From assembly GCA_000825765.1 (NCBI GenBank), contig CDGH01000070.1, positions 62,001 to 126,000 on the forward strand: a stretch of 64,000 nt of DNA. Reading direction: 5' to 3'. The notes beneath the pieces are model-generated. The model did no database searches, had not been told where the DNA came from, and saw nothing but the letters and a program-made list of their open reading frames with translations. Position 1 is the first letter of the stretch. Every line of letters starts with the position of its first letter. Position numbers and translations under genes: made by a program. This DNA is from Ehrlichia minasensis. Lineage in GTDB: Bacteria > Pseudomonadota > Alphaproteobacteria > Rickettsiales > Anaplasmataceae. Positions 17,783 through 27,196 of this stretch are shown piece by piece.

Positions 17783-17858
17783 GGCTGGGTAGCTCAGTTG
17801 GTAGAGCAGGAGAATCATAATCTCTTGGTCGTGGGTTCGAGTCCCTCCTTAGCCACCA
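17783..17858 (+). tRNA. tRNA-Met (CAU), elongator
   Basis: 76 nt with encoded CCA. Acceptor GGCTGGG/CTTAGCC has two G-U pairs at 5-68 and 6-67. Anticodon loop ATCATAA gives CAU. The acceptor start GGCT and the D-arm resemble elongator tRNA-Met. tRNA-Ile2, which also has a CAU anticodon and is modified to lysidine, is the alternative; parts of the anticodon stem and variable loop resemble it, so some doubt remains. The last 10 nt overlap the 3' end of the minus-strand gene at 17849. Confidence 0.85.
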
Positions 17859-18646
17859 GATTGTTCTAAGCTTTGATATTGAGAGTGTGTTGTAGTATCT
17901 GAAAGTACTGAGCTAATGGATGATTCTATTCCAAAGATTATTGATAATATAATGATACTGGCTGCGATACATGATATTCTAATTATTGGTCCAAGAGGAA
18001 AGTTAGTAGGTCCATTATTGCTGTAGTTTTCTGTATTAAATAATGAAAAAGATTGTGTTTGTTCTAGTACATTAATAATTTTTCCAATGAAGGCTATATA
18101 GCTTATGACTAGTGATGTTATAGATAAGTAGAATAGATATTTTATTTTTTTTTGTTGTGTTGGATATTGATTTTCTTTCATCCTATTATAGTAAAAGTAT
18201 ATTAGCAATGGTGATGCTATTAATAACTTTATTAGGATAGAAACAAAATCTACAGCTCCTTTAATGTGAATTGTTGATTTTTTGTCTGATACTATTTCTA
18301 AATCACCTTTTGCTACATGAGCTACTGCAATGACCTGTATTATTATTGCAAGTACAGTACTAATTACTTCTGCTATATGTGCTGCTTTTTTATATTGCAA
18401 TAATGAACTTTGTTTATCATTGTAATATGTGCATGTTAGCTCGTAAGATGATAATAAAAACAGAACAATACGTGCTGATAACACCATTAATACATTTATC
18501 AACAATAGATCTTTAGTACTAAGCTTTGAAGGAAACCTTATTAATTGTATAAAGATTGCAAATAAAAATACTCCAAAATATATTATATTAGCACAAAGTG
18601 CTATGTAGTATTTAGTTTTGTGGGTTGATTTTTTAAAAAAAAACAT
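17849..18646 (-). CDS. Multi-pass membrane protein of unknown function
   Basis: A 265-residue protein with about six hydrophobic helices, a basic N-terminus (Lys-Lys-Ser-Thr-His-Lys-Thr-Lys) and a polar C-terminal tail of about 25 residues. Overall topology resembles the proteins at 9226 and 16818, and the third-helix start (Ala-Ala-His-Ile-Ala-Glu-Val) may be a distant match, so it could be a third family member. It begins 12 nt after the fabG stop codon and is probably co-transcribed with it. Its last two codons and stop lie inside the 3' end of the tRNA-Met gene on the other strand, so the C-terminal Gly-Gly is the reverse complement of tRNA sequence. Confidence 0.75.
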   Translation of the reverse strand: MFFFKKSTHKTKYYIALCANIIYFGVFLFAIFIQLIRFPSKLSTKDLLLINVLMVLSARIVLFLLSSYELTCTYYNDKQSSLLQYKKAAHIAEVISTVLAIIIQVIAVAHVAKGDLEIVSDKKSTIHIKGAVDFVSILIKLLIASPLLIYFYYNRMKENQYPTQQKKIKYLFYLSITSLVISYIAFIGKIINVLEQTQSFSLFNTENYSNNGPTNFPLGPIIRISCIAASIIILSIIFGIESSISSVLSDTTTHSQYQSLEQSGG

Positions 18647-18658
18647 TTTTTTACTATA

Positions 18659-19393
18659 TTAATACATTAGCATTCCGCCATTTACATGTAAAGTCTGACC
18701 TGTAATGTATCTACTTTCATCGCTAGCTAAGAATAAAACTACTGAAGCTACTTCTTCTGGTGTACCCATTCTGTTCATAGGAATATGTGTTAGAATATTA
18801 TTGCGTTGTTCTTCTGATAACACATCTGTCATTGGTGTTTTAATAAAACCTGGTGCTATACAATTTACAGTTATATTTCTGCTTGCAAATTCTCTTGCTA
18901 TTGATTTACTCATAGCTATCATACCAGCTTTAGATGCTGAATAATTTGTTTGCCCTGGATTACCAGTGAATGCTACAACTGAGGATATGTTAATGATTCT
19001 TCCTTGACTGTTTTTTAGCATTGCACGACATGCATTACGGTTTAACTTAAAAGTCGTTGTTAAATTTGTGTTGATAACTTTATTCCAATCTTCATCGGTA
19101 GTACGTAATGTTAATTTATCTAAAGTAATACCAGCATTGCATACTATTCCATCAATCCCAGACATAGCTTTACAAGCGTTATCAACTAAATTATTAACTT
19201 GTTCGTTATTGGCTAAATCACAAGGTAGAACATATGTATTTGGATATTGTTCAGCAATTTTCTCTAATACAGACTCTCTGGTTCCTGAGATACAAAGTGT
19301 GGCACCTGCATTTGATAAAACTTTTGTTATAGCTTGACCAAGACCACCGGATGCACCAGTAATTAAAAACCTCTTATGTAATAGCTTAAACAT
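18659..19393 (-). CDS. fabG: 3-oxoacyl-[acyl-carrier-protein] reductase
   Basis: NADPH-dependent reductase of the fatty-acid elongation cycle, cytoplasmic. It is a short-chain dehydrogenase with cofactor motif Thr-Gly-Ala-Ser-Gly-Gly-Leu-Gly (12-19), the Asn-Ala-Gly motif (86-88) and catalytic Ser138, Tyr151 and Lys155 in Tyr-Ser-Ala-Ser-Lys. The C-terminus ends with the family-typical Gly-Gln-Thr-Leu-His-Val-Asn-Gly-Gly-Met block. Length of 244 residues is standard. Other fab genes are not nearby. A membrane-protein gene follows after 12 nt. Confidence 0.95.
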   Translation of the reverse strand: MFKLLHKRFLITGASGGLGQAITKVLSNAGATLCISGTRESVLEKIAEQYPNTYVLPCDLANNEQVNNLVDNACKAMSGIDGIVCNAGITLDKLTLRTTDEDWNKVINTNLTTTFKLNRNACRAMLKNSQGRIINISSVVAFTGNPGQTNYSASKAGMIAMSKSIAREFASRNITVNCIAPGFIKTPMTDVLSEEQRNNILTHIPMNRMGTPEEVASVVLFLASDESRYITGQTLHVNGGMLMY

Positions 19394-20061
19394 ACTGAAT
19401 ACCTAATTCTTTATACTGCTTTCAGTATGATATGTTACTTTACTTAAAAATGAAAGGAAAAAATTGTATACTTAGTGACAGTGATAGTATGTTAATTGAA
19501 TCTGATAAATAAACATTATTATGCTGTAAATATGTGTATATCTATAATTTTTTTATTGATGAGCTTAAGTATTGATCGCAATTTATATAGATGAATATTA
19601 ATGAATTAAGATATGTAGTTTATACTAACGAAAATACTAAATCAGAATGATTATATTCAGTCAAATATGCTTCTAAAAGTTAGAAATACTTCTAAAAAAT
19701 AGAATGTAATAACGTAAGTTATTGTTAAAATTAAAATATGTTTATTTATTATAGTTTTGTTATTATAAGGAGATTAAGTAATGTTTGTTTTTTATGGTAA
19801 TGGGTTTAAAGTATGATATATATTTTTTGTTATGTGTGTTACTGATTTTATATTCTTTCAAGGCAGTGTCATTTAAGGTATTCATGTAGCATTTAAAAAT
19901 ATAAAATTTTATAGAATATTGTTAATATTTATGATAAACAAAATGTTTGATTTTTTATGTATGTTTAACTATCAGTTTGTTGATTGTTTTGTTAGAGTGT
20001 TCTGATTGTTAACTAAATATATTGCTGTTGCAAGTGTAGGTATTAATGGGAGATATAGGAA
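19394..20061. other. 668-bp spacer upstream of putA
   Basis: No gene found. It contains the alternating TTCTA/TAGAA array (19671-19704) and is long enough to carry the regulatory regions of both divergent genes, fabG and putA. Confidence 0.5.
19671..19704. promoter_or_regulatory. Array of four alternating TTCTA/TAGAA half-sites
   Basis: TTCTA at 19671, TAGAA at 19681, TTCTA at 19690 and TAGAA at 19700 form two back-to-back dyads (each TTCTA-N5-TAGAA), with unit starts 9-10 bp apart, close to one helical turn. Located about 360-390 bp upstream of putA and about 280 bp upstream of fabG. Operator function is inferred. Confidence 0.4.
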
Positions 20062-23000
20062 ATGATAAGTGCATTACAAGCGCCGAATGAAATACGTAAA
20101 CGGATGCAAATGTTGTATCGTACAGAAGAAAATAGTTATGCAAGATATTTGACAGAAAAAACCGAGATATCACAAGATTCTAAAATCAGGATTTATAGTG
20201 TTGCAAAACAAATAATAGAGAAAATAAGGGTAGATAAAAATTTAGGCATAATAGATGCGTTTATGCAGGAGTATGGCTTATCAAATGAAGAAGGTATAGC
20301 TCTTATGTGCTTGGCAGAGTCTTTATTAAGAATTCCTGATGATTGTACTATAAATGATTTAATAAAGGATAAGATAGGAAATAGCATGTGGAGTAATCAC
20401 ATAGGTAGTTCCTCGTCTATGTTTGTTAATGCAGCAACATGGGGTTTGTTTATAGGTGGTGTAGTATTAAAAGAGAGCAATGATAATGCAAAGTGGTTTG
20501 GTACAATAAATAATTTATTGAAAACAATGGGTGAGCCTATAATTAGAAAGGCAATACAACAAGCAATGTGTACATTAGGTAAATATTTTATAAAAGGAAG
20601 GAATATAACTGAAGCACTTAATAGTAGAAGAGAAGGTGAGTTGTATTCATTTGATATATTAGGAGAAGCTGCAAAAACGAAAAAAGATGCAGAAAGCTAC
20701 TTTAATGAATATATGCAAGCAGTTGATAGTATAGGAAAATCCAAAGTTGGTCATGATACAGGCAGGTTAGTAGATTATGATGAAGTATCTGTAAAGATAT
20801 CCGCATTACATAATAGGTATGAGTTTTCACAGATAGATGATGTATTAGATAAAATAGTAGATAAATTACTTCAAATATGTAGATTAGCAAAGGAATATAA
20901 CATTCGTGTATGTGTTGATGCGGAAGAAGCGAGTAGGCTAGAGATATCTTTAATGATACTTGAAAAATTGCGTTTTGAAAGTAGTTTAAATGGGTGGGAA
21001 GGTTTAGGATTAGCTATACAGACATATCAGAAAAGAGCATTTTCAGTATTAGATTTTGTAGAAGATATCTCAGTAAGGTCTTGTCACAAAATGATGGTAA
21101 GGCTTGTGAAAGGTGCGTACTGGGATTATGAAATAAAGAATTCTCAAGAATTAGGATTAAGTAGTTATCCTGTATTTACAAGAAAAGTGTATACTGATGT
21201 TTCATATTTGGCATGTGCTAATAAGATTTTAAGTAAGCCAAATACTTTTTACCCATGTTTTGCTACACATAATGCTTACTCATTAGCTGCAATATTAGAA
21301 ATGGCAAACAAGGATCATCCAGGATTTGAATTCCAAAGGTTACATGGTATGGGAACTAGTTTATATGCATATGTAACACAGGAGTTAGCAGCAAATATTA
21401 AATGTAGAGTTTATGCTCCTGTTGGAAGTTATCAAGATTTATTACCTTACCTGATTAGAAGATTGTTAGAAAATGGTGCAAATAGCTCATTTATTAATCA
21501 GTTGAATGATAGTAATGTATCACTGGAGCAATTAATAGAAGATCCATTAGAAAAGGCAAAAGAATTGGAATATTTACCTCATCCTAATATACCGTTACCA
21601 AAAGATATATTTGGTCCTGAAAGGATAAATTCTTCTGGTATTGATATTACTGATTCTGTTACTTTAGCTAATTTTAATGATGAGATGAAAAATTATCAAA
21701 ATTGTAAATTTAAAGCATCTTCAATTATAAATGGAGAGGAATTTGATGGTAATTTTATAAAAGTATTATCTCCAAATAACTCTGAAGATCTTGTTGGAGA
21801 AGCATTATTTGCAAATTCTACGCAGGCATTATCAGCTTTAGACATAGCATATGGTGCATTTAAAGACTGGTCTAATGTTCCAGTATCTACTCGTGCTTCT
21901 ATATTAGAGAAGGCTGCTGATTTAATAGAAGCAAATAAAGCAAAGTTGATTATGTTGCTCATTAGAGAAGGTGGTAAGGTTATTTCTGATGCTATTGCTG
22001 AAATAAGGGAAACTGTTGACTTTTTGCGTTATTACGCAGTTCTTGGAAGACAAGAGTTAGAACAATCTAAAAAATTACCTGGTCCTGTAGGGGAAGATAA
22101 TTATCTTTATTTTAGAAGTAGAGGAGTATTTGTATGTATATCTCCTTGGAATTTCCCGCTAGCAATATTTATTGGTCCTATTGCTGCTGCGTTGGTTACA
22201 GGGAATACAGTAATTGCAAAACCTGCTGAACAAACTTCTATAATTGCATATGAAGCAGTGAAGTTGTTGTATGATGCTGGTGTACCGAAGGAAGCGCTAC
22301 ATTTATTATTAGGTGATGGTAAAGAGTTAGGAGAAGTATTATTAAAGAATGACAAAATAGGTGGTGTGGCATTTACTGGTTCGACAGAGACTGCTAGAGT
22401 AATTAATCAATTTATTGCAGAAAAAGAAGGTGGTATTATTCCATTTATAGCTGAAACAGGTGGTTTAAATACTATGATAACAGATACTTCTGCATTAATA
22501 GAACAAGTTACAGATGATGTTATCACATCAGCATTTAAAAGTGCTGGGCAAAGATGTTCAGCATTAAGAGTATTATTTGTGCAAGAAGAAGTAGCAGATA
22601 AACAAATTGAAATGATTTGTGGTGCTATGGAAGATTTGGTTATAGGAGATCCTATGTTATTAAAAACAGATATAGGACCTGTAATAGATAAAGCATCACA
22701 AGAGATGTTGATAGCTCACGCAGATAGAATGTCACAGGAAGGTAAATTGTTATGTCAAGTGAAATTAGGAGAGGAGTGTCAAAAAGGTTATTTCTTTGCT
22801 CCATGTGTATATGAAATACAAAGTATATCTCAGTTGAAAAGGGAAGTGTTTGGTCCAATATTACATATAATACGTTATAAAAAAGGAGATTTACATAAAG
22901 TTTTAAGTGAAATTAACGATACAGGATATGGTTTAACATTTGCTGTACAGAGTAGAGTACAAAGCAATATTGATAATATTATTGATAATATAAATGTTGG

Positions 23001-23196
23001 TAATGTTTACGTTAATAGAAATCAGGTTGGTGCTGTAGTAGGTGTACAACCATTTGGTGGACAAGGATTATCTGGTACTGGTCCTAAAGCAGGTGGTCCA
23101 TACTATTTACATAGATTCCTTACAGAAAAAGTAGTTACCATTAACACTACAGCTTTAGGTGGTAATACTTCTTTGATGTGTTTGAGTGATCAGTAA
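20062..23196 (+). CDS. putA: Bifunctional proline dehydrogenase / P5C dehydrogenase
   Basis: Oxidises proline to glutamate in two steps, feeding electrons to the quinone pool and carbon to the TCA cycle. Residues about 50-500 hold the FAD-dependent proline dehydrogenase barrel and its helical partner. Residues about 540-1020 hold the aldehyde dehydrogenase with the Ser-Pro-Trp-Asn-Phe-Pro block, Glu in Ala-Glu-Thr-Gly-Gly-Leu-Asn and catalytic Cys832 in Gly-Gln-Arg-Cys-Ser. At 1,044 residues it lacks the N-terminal ribbon-helix-helix DNA-binding domain of enterobacterial PutA, so it should not repress itself. In E. chaffeensis, proline use through PutA under the NtrY/NtrX system has been reported as important for growth. 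An AGGA lies just before the ATG. Confidence 0.97.
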   Translation: MISALQAPNEIRKRMQMLYRTEENSYARYLTEKTEISQDSKIRIYSVAKQIIEKIRVDKNLGIIDAFMQEYGLSNEEGIALMCLAESLLRIPDDCTINDLIKDKIGNSMWSNHIGSSSSMFVNAATWGLFIGGVVLKESNDNAKWFGTINNLLKTMGEPIIRKAIQQAMCTLGKYFIKGRNITEALNSRREGELYSFDILGEAAKTKKDAESYFNEYMQAVDSIGKSKVGHDTGRLVDYDEVSVKISALHNRYEFSQIDDVLDKIVDKLLQICRLAKEYNIRVCVDAEEASRLEISLMILEKLRFESSLNGWEGLGLAIQTYQKRAFSVLDFVEDISVRSCHKMMVRLVKGAYWDYEIKNSQELGLSSYPVFTRKVYTDVSYLACANKILSKPNTFYPCFATHNAYSLAAILEMANKDHPGFEFQRLHGMGTSLYAYVTQELAANIKCRVYAPVGSYQDLLPYLIRRLLENGANSSFINQLNDSNVSLEQLIEDPLEKAKELEYLPHPNIPLPKDIFGPERINSSGIDITDSVTLANFNDEMKNYQNCKFKASSIINGEEFDGNFIKVLSPNNSEDLVGEALFANSTQALSALDIAYGAFKDWSNVPVSTRASILEKAADLIEANKAKLIMLLIREGGKVISDAIAEIRETVDFLRYYAVLGRQELEQSKKLPGPVGEDNYLYFRSRGVFVCISPWNFPLAIFIGPIAAALVTGNTVIAKPAEQTSIIAYEAVKLLYDAGVPKEALHLLLGDGKELGEVLLKNDKIGGVAFTGSTETARVINQFIAEKEGGIIPFIAETGGLNTMITDTSALIEQVTDDVITSAFKSAGQRCSALRVLFVQEEVADKQIEMICGAMEDLVIGDPMLLKTDIGPVIDKASQEMLIAHADRMSQEGKLLCQVKLGEECQKGYFFAPCVYEIQSISQLKREVFGPILHIIRYKKGDLHKVLSEINDTGYGLTFAVQSRVQSNIDNIIDNINVGNVYVNRNQVGAVVGVQPFGGQGLSGTGPKAGGPYYLHRFLTEKVVTINTTALGGNTSLMCLSDQ

Positions 23197-23616
23197 AAAT
23201 TGTTAAATATTTTCTATGAGTTTTTATTGTGTATATATTCACTTTAGTAGCTTGTATTTATAAATAGTGTTCAAAACTACATTTAAATAGGAATAGTTAG
23301 TTGATTTAGAGAGTGCTATGTAAAAAATAGATATTGATCTTATGTAGTGTGTACCTCAAATTATTGTCTTGTATGTGATTTTTCAGTAACTTTTTGTGTT
23401 AAAGTAAGCGTTTGTGTGTATCTAAAAATAATAAGAATTAGTATTGATTTTTTAAGTGAAAGTATTATTGCTTAATGTGTAAGTGATGTGAATATGGAAT
23501 TATGTTGTTACTTTTTATTAGTTATGAGTAATGAAGTTTCATATTGAATGACTTCATTATTTCTGTATATATAATTTATATGTTTGTATATGACTAATAA
23601 GTGCTATTAAGTGGGT
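23197..23616. other. Spacer between putA and bioA
   Basis: About 415 bp, AT-rich, no gene seen. A GTGTTCAAAA motif near 23268 resembles one in the spacer after bioA (25207). Confidence 0.4.
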
Positions 23617-24891
23617 ATGTATATTGATAATTGTGAATGGTTTAATAAAGGGTATCAAAATATTTGGATGCCTTATGCACAGATGAAAAATTCACCTTTG
23701 CCATTAAAAGTTAAATCTGCTGCTGGATGTTATATAATATTGGAAGATGGTAAAAGGTTACTTGATGGTATATCTAGTTGGTGGAGTGTATGTCACGGGT
23801 ATTCTCATCCACATATTGTTCAAAAAGTTCAAGATCAAGTTGCTAAATTGTCTCATGTAATGTTTTCTGGATTAGCACATGAACAGAGCTATGTTTTAGC
23901 ATCTAGACTTGTTGCAATTTCTCCGAAGCAAAAAAAAGTTTTCTTTTCTGATTCTGGATCGACTGCTGTTGAAGTTGCTATGAAGATGGCAGTGCAATAT
24001 CATCAAAATTTAGGCAATCAGAATAAGTGTAGTTTTGTATCTTTTATTAATGGATATCATGGTGATACAATGGGATGTATGTCAGTATCTGATCCTACTA
24101 AAATTCATGGCACTACTAAGTTCAAAAAATACCACCCTTCACAATTTATTTTGCCTTTACCAAGTACTGAAGATGAGGTAAAGAATTTTGCAAACACAAT
24201 ATGTTCTATAAGAGATCAAGTTGCTGCTGTGATTTTAGAACCGCTGTTGCAAGCAGCAGGTGGTATGTTAATTCATTCTGCAAATATATTAAAAAAAATT
24301 TATGATATTGCAAAAGCTAACAATATATTGTTTATAGCGGATGAAGTAGCTACAGGTTTTGGTAGAACTGGTACTATGTTTGGATGTGATCAAGCTAATA
24401 TTGTTCCAGATATTATGGTTATTGGAAAGGCATTAACAGGTGGATTTTGTACATTAGCTGCAACTTTAACTACACAGGAGATATATGATGCATTTTTGTC
24501 AGATAATATAGAGGATGCTTTTATGCATGGCCCAACTTTTATGGCAAATGCATTGGCTTGTGCTGCAGCAAATGCATCTCTTGATATTTTTGAAAGTCAA
24601 GATTTGATAAAAAGTATTAGCTTAATTGAAAATCAGTTGAAGTTAGAATTAGAAGTGTTTAAACAGTTAGATTATGTGAGTGATATTAGAGTAAAAGGTG
24701 CAACTGGAGTAATAGAATTAAAAGATGGATTAATTAATAAAAATGATATTATAAGTAAAGGAGTTGAATTAAATATATGGATACGTCCTCTTAATAATGT
24801 AATATATGTTATGCCACCTTTTATAATTAATTCTAATGAACTTACTCAGTTAATAACATCAATATATAAGATACTTAAGACTAATATATAA
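23617..24891 (+). CDS. bioA: Adenosylmethionine-8-amino-7-oxononanoate aminotransferase
   Basis: PLP-dependent aminotransferase that makes 7,8-diaminononanoate in biotin synthesis, using S-adenosylmethionine as amino donor. Class-III features are present: the N-terminal Ile-Trp-Met-Pro-Tyr-Ala-Gln block and Trp-Trp-Ser-Val segment typical of BioA, the Gly-Tyr-His-Gly-Asp-Thr loop, Asp-Glu-Val-Ala-Thr-Gly-Phe-Gly-Arg, and the Schiff-base Lys271 in Ile-Gly-Lys-Ala-Leu-Thr-Gly-Gly. Start taken at the ATG (23617). A GTG two codons upstream (23611) is possible and neither has a strong RBS. No other bio gene is nearby. Biotin synthesis is a known retained capability of Ehrlichia. Confidence 0.94.
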   Translation: MYIDNCEWFNKGYQNIWMPYAQMKNSPLPLKVKSAAGCYIILEDGKRLLDGISSWWSVCHGYSHPHIVQKVQDQVAKLSHVMFSGLAHEQSYVLASRLVAISPKQKKVFFSDSGSTAVEVAMKMAVQYHQNLGNQNKCSFVSFINGYHGDTMGCMSVSDPTKIHGTTKFKKYHPSQFILPLPSTEDEVKNFANTICSIRDQVAAVILEPLLQAAGGMLIHSANILKKIYDIAKANNILFIADEVATGFGRTGTMFGCDQANIVPDIMVIGKALTGGFCTLAATLTTQEIYDAFLSDNIEDAFMHGPTFMANALACAAANASLDIFESQDLIKSISLIENQLKLELEVFKQLDYVSDIRVKGATGVIELKDGLINKNDIISKGVELNIWIRPLNNVIYVMPPFIINSNELTQLITSIYKILKTNI

Positions 24892-25440
24892 AGTAATATT
24901 TTAAATTCTAATATTATTGTTATCTTATATTAGCACATACTCTATGTATGATTCGTCTTATTGTTATGCAGTGTGTAGCGATGATTGTTACTTTTTTTAT
25001 GTTTTCAAGTATTTGTGAAATTGTGATTAATAGATGTTGTTGCTATCAATATGATAGTAGTATTGTATGATTTATAATATTATTGAAGATTACTAATTTG
25101 TCATCAGTGATAATGGCCTCTATTGTATTTAGAGTATTTACATATTGTAGTACAAATATTGTTTATGAATTAATTTGATGTTGATTTAGTTGTTTTGTTG
25201 AATAGTGTTCAAAATTGCTAAATTTGTTATATAGAAAAAATGGTAGTAACTTATTATGTTCAATGTTTGTATTGCGGTAAGGTCATGTTTAAAATTGTGA
25301 GGTTATTTTTAATAAAAGTGTCGTTACTTCTATTTCATTCGGAGTTTTTATATCTTGTAGAATTGATATAGTTCATGAATTAATTTTTTATTAATTGTGT
25401 TATTTTGGAATATAGTGCTCAAGATTAATGATATACATTG
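24892..25440. other. 549-bp spacer with a degenerate duplication
   Basis: Contains an imperfect direct repeat with a 210-bp period (25140-25222 and 25350-25432). TAATATT/AATATTA just after the bioA stop codon could be a weak terminator stem. No gene seen. Confidence 0.45.
25140..25432. repeat. Degenerate direct repeat, 210-bp period
   Basis: TTGTAG (25145/25355), ATGAATTAATTT (25165/25375) and ATAGTG-TCAA-ATT (25202/25412) recur at exactly the same 210-bp offset, with roughly 70 percent identity overall by eye. Confidence 0.55.
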
Positions 25441-26853
25441 CTATATTTCTCTTATGTTGAAAGTATTTGTAATATTATTCTGAACCCAGTGTAAGTATTG
25501 TGTGATACTATCAATCTGATCGTCATTTTGTGTGTTTGGAAATGATAGTAATTCTTGTTCGAAATTACTAAGCCATGATGCATCATTTGGTAAGAATACT
25601 TTTCTTGATTCAAATATTGGTATAATATTGTAAAATCTAGTTACTTTGTCGGTTGTTGGAACAATACCTATTATTGGTATTGTGCAATTGTCGGTTAATT
25701 CTTGAACTATTTGTAATCCGCTTGCTTTTTTTTCTATAAGTATTGCGTTTGGTTTCCAATGATTTGCTAAATTGATAATTTCTTGTTTTAATGATTTATA
25801 CTCTAGTTTTGCTTTGTATACTTCTAATAAGAAAAAACAATTGTTTTTATAAGACCATGTTGTGCATACACTATAATTGCTTGTCTTACTTGAAGAAGAT
25901 GCTGTATCCCAGCTTTGAGTTATATTAGTATCTTCATGATGGTTATATGAATTATATCTTTGAAGCCATACATATTTTATTATTCCATTTGATAAATGAA
26001 TAGGATTTTGTTGATATTGAGCTGCAAATGCATATGATCCAAGTTCTGATTTTAATTCTTCAATGTATTTTTTCCCGTATTTTTTATATAAAAGGTCTCC
26101 TTCTTTTCTTGTATGTAAAATGTTTCTTGTTTTTTTACCACGTTTAAATTTCCATGGTGAAGTAATAGAATAGAAAGTATTATTCTGTTCTGCTATCAGT
26201 GGTAACGATAGTAAATGCCATTTATTATAGAGTTTTTTTGATAGTAAATATCCAGTGAGATCATCATGGTGTAATCTGTGCATTACTATTATAACAATGC
26301 TATTTTTTCTGTCATTTAATCTAGTCATAAATGATTGTTCAAACCAATGACATACACGTTGTCTATAAGTTTTGCTTAATGCTTGCATAGGGTTCATTGG
26401 ATCGTCTATAATTAGAATATCTCCACCTTCTCCTGTAATACTTCCTCCTACTGATGTTGCAAATCTATAACCTCGTTGTATTGTTTGAAATTTTTGTTTA
26501 GTGTTTTGATCTTTTGATAATATTACATGTGGAAATAATTTTTTGTACCATTCAGATTGTAGTATATATCTGTTATCTAAAGATAATTTTTCACTCAGTA
26601 CTTGAGAGTAACTTGCAACTATAATTCTAGTTTGAGGATTTAAGCCAAGTATCCAGGATGGCCATGCTATACTAACGCATATAGATTTAATAAATCTTGG
26701 AGGCATATTAATTATTAATCGATTAATTTTTCCATTGAGTGTGGCTTCTAATCTGTCTGCTATGATTTTGATATGCCAGTTATTTATTATTTTGTTATTT
26801 GGTGATACTGTTTTAAAGCATAATTTTAGAAAGTCTAAGAAATTATAAGACAT
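25441..26853 (-). CDS. Phage terminase large subunit (TerL), GTA/prophage type
   Basis: DNA-packaging motor with an ATPase and a nuclease half. The P-loop region reads Pro-Pro-Arg-Phe-Ile-Lys-Ser (51-57), where related proteins usually have Arg-His-Gly-Lys-Ser. Walker B is Asp-Ile-Leu-Ile-Ile-Asp-Asp (145-151). The RNase-H-like nuclease has Asp316 (Ser-Trp-Asp-Thr-Ala), Glu374 (Ile-Glu-Lys-Lys-Ala-Ser-Gly) and Asp445/Asp448. At 470 residues it is full length, suggesting purifying selection rather than simple decay. It is the last gene of a minus-strand block with other head and tail genes but no portal, protease or capsid. Packaging may be lost, or the other parts may be elsewhere in the genome. 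Confidence 0.9.
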   Translation of the reverse strand: MSYNFLDFLKLCFKTVSPNNKIINNWHIKIIADRLEATLNGKINRLIINMPPRFIKSICVSIAWPSWILGLNPQTRIIVASYSQVLSEKLSLDNRYILQSEWYKKLFPHVILSKDQNTKQKFQTIQRGYRFATSVGGSITGEGGDILIIDDPMNPMQALSKTYRQRVCHWFEQSFMTRLNDRKNSIVIIVMHRLHHDDLTGYLLSKKLYNKWHLLSLPLIAEQNNTFYSITSPWKFKRGKKTRNILHTRKEGDLLYKKYGKKYIEELKSELGSYAFAAQYQQNPIHLSNGIIKYVWLQRYNSYNHHEDTNITQSWDTASSSSKTSNYSVCTTWSYKNNCFFLLEVYKAKLEYKSLKQEIINLANHWKPNAILIEKKASGLQIVQELTDNCTIPIIGIVPTTDKVTRFYNIIPIFESRKVFLPNDASWLSNFEQELLSFPNTQNDDQIDSITQYLHWVQNNITNTFNIREI

Positions 26854-27196
26854 TTTTTGTCAATAATATAGTTATTTTGATATATATTTTCGTTATTATA
26901 GATGTTGTGTACTGAGTAATACTGCTTGTAGTTTATTATTTTAGTTGTATTGTTTGATGTTTAATTAATATGCTATAAATCATACTTATCAGTATGTTAT
27001 CGTATTGATATGTGTTGAAATGCTTTATCAGTAATTTTTCTGCTTGGTTTATTGTTGTTGTCTTTTGAATTTCTGTAATTTTTTTTGTGTATTATGTATT
27101 GTGAATTTTTTATTATGCAGTTTTTGATAATTAGGTCAGCACTTAATACACATGAAGGCATTGGTACTATAAGATTAAATAGAAAATTAAGTAATT
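26854..27196. other. Spacer in the phage-like block
   Basis: 343 bp, T-rich on the plus strand; no convincing frame. Could be the eroded remains of another gene of the block. Confidence 0.4.

Noticed and set aside
17783-17858. tRNA-Ile2 (lysidine CAU) instead of elongator tRNA-Met
   Set aside because: The acceptor stem and D-arm resemble elongator Met better, although the variable region is Ile2-like. Left as Met with reduced confidence; the complete tRNA set of the genome would decide.
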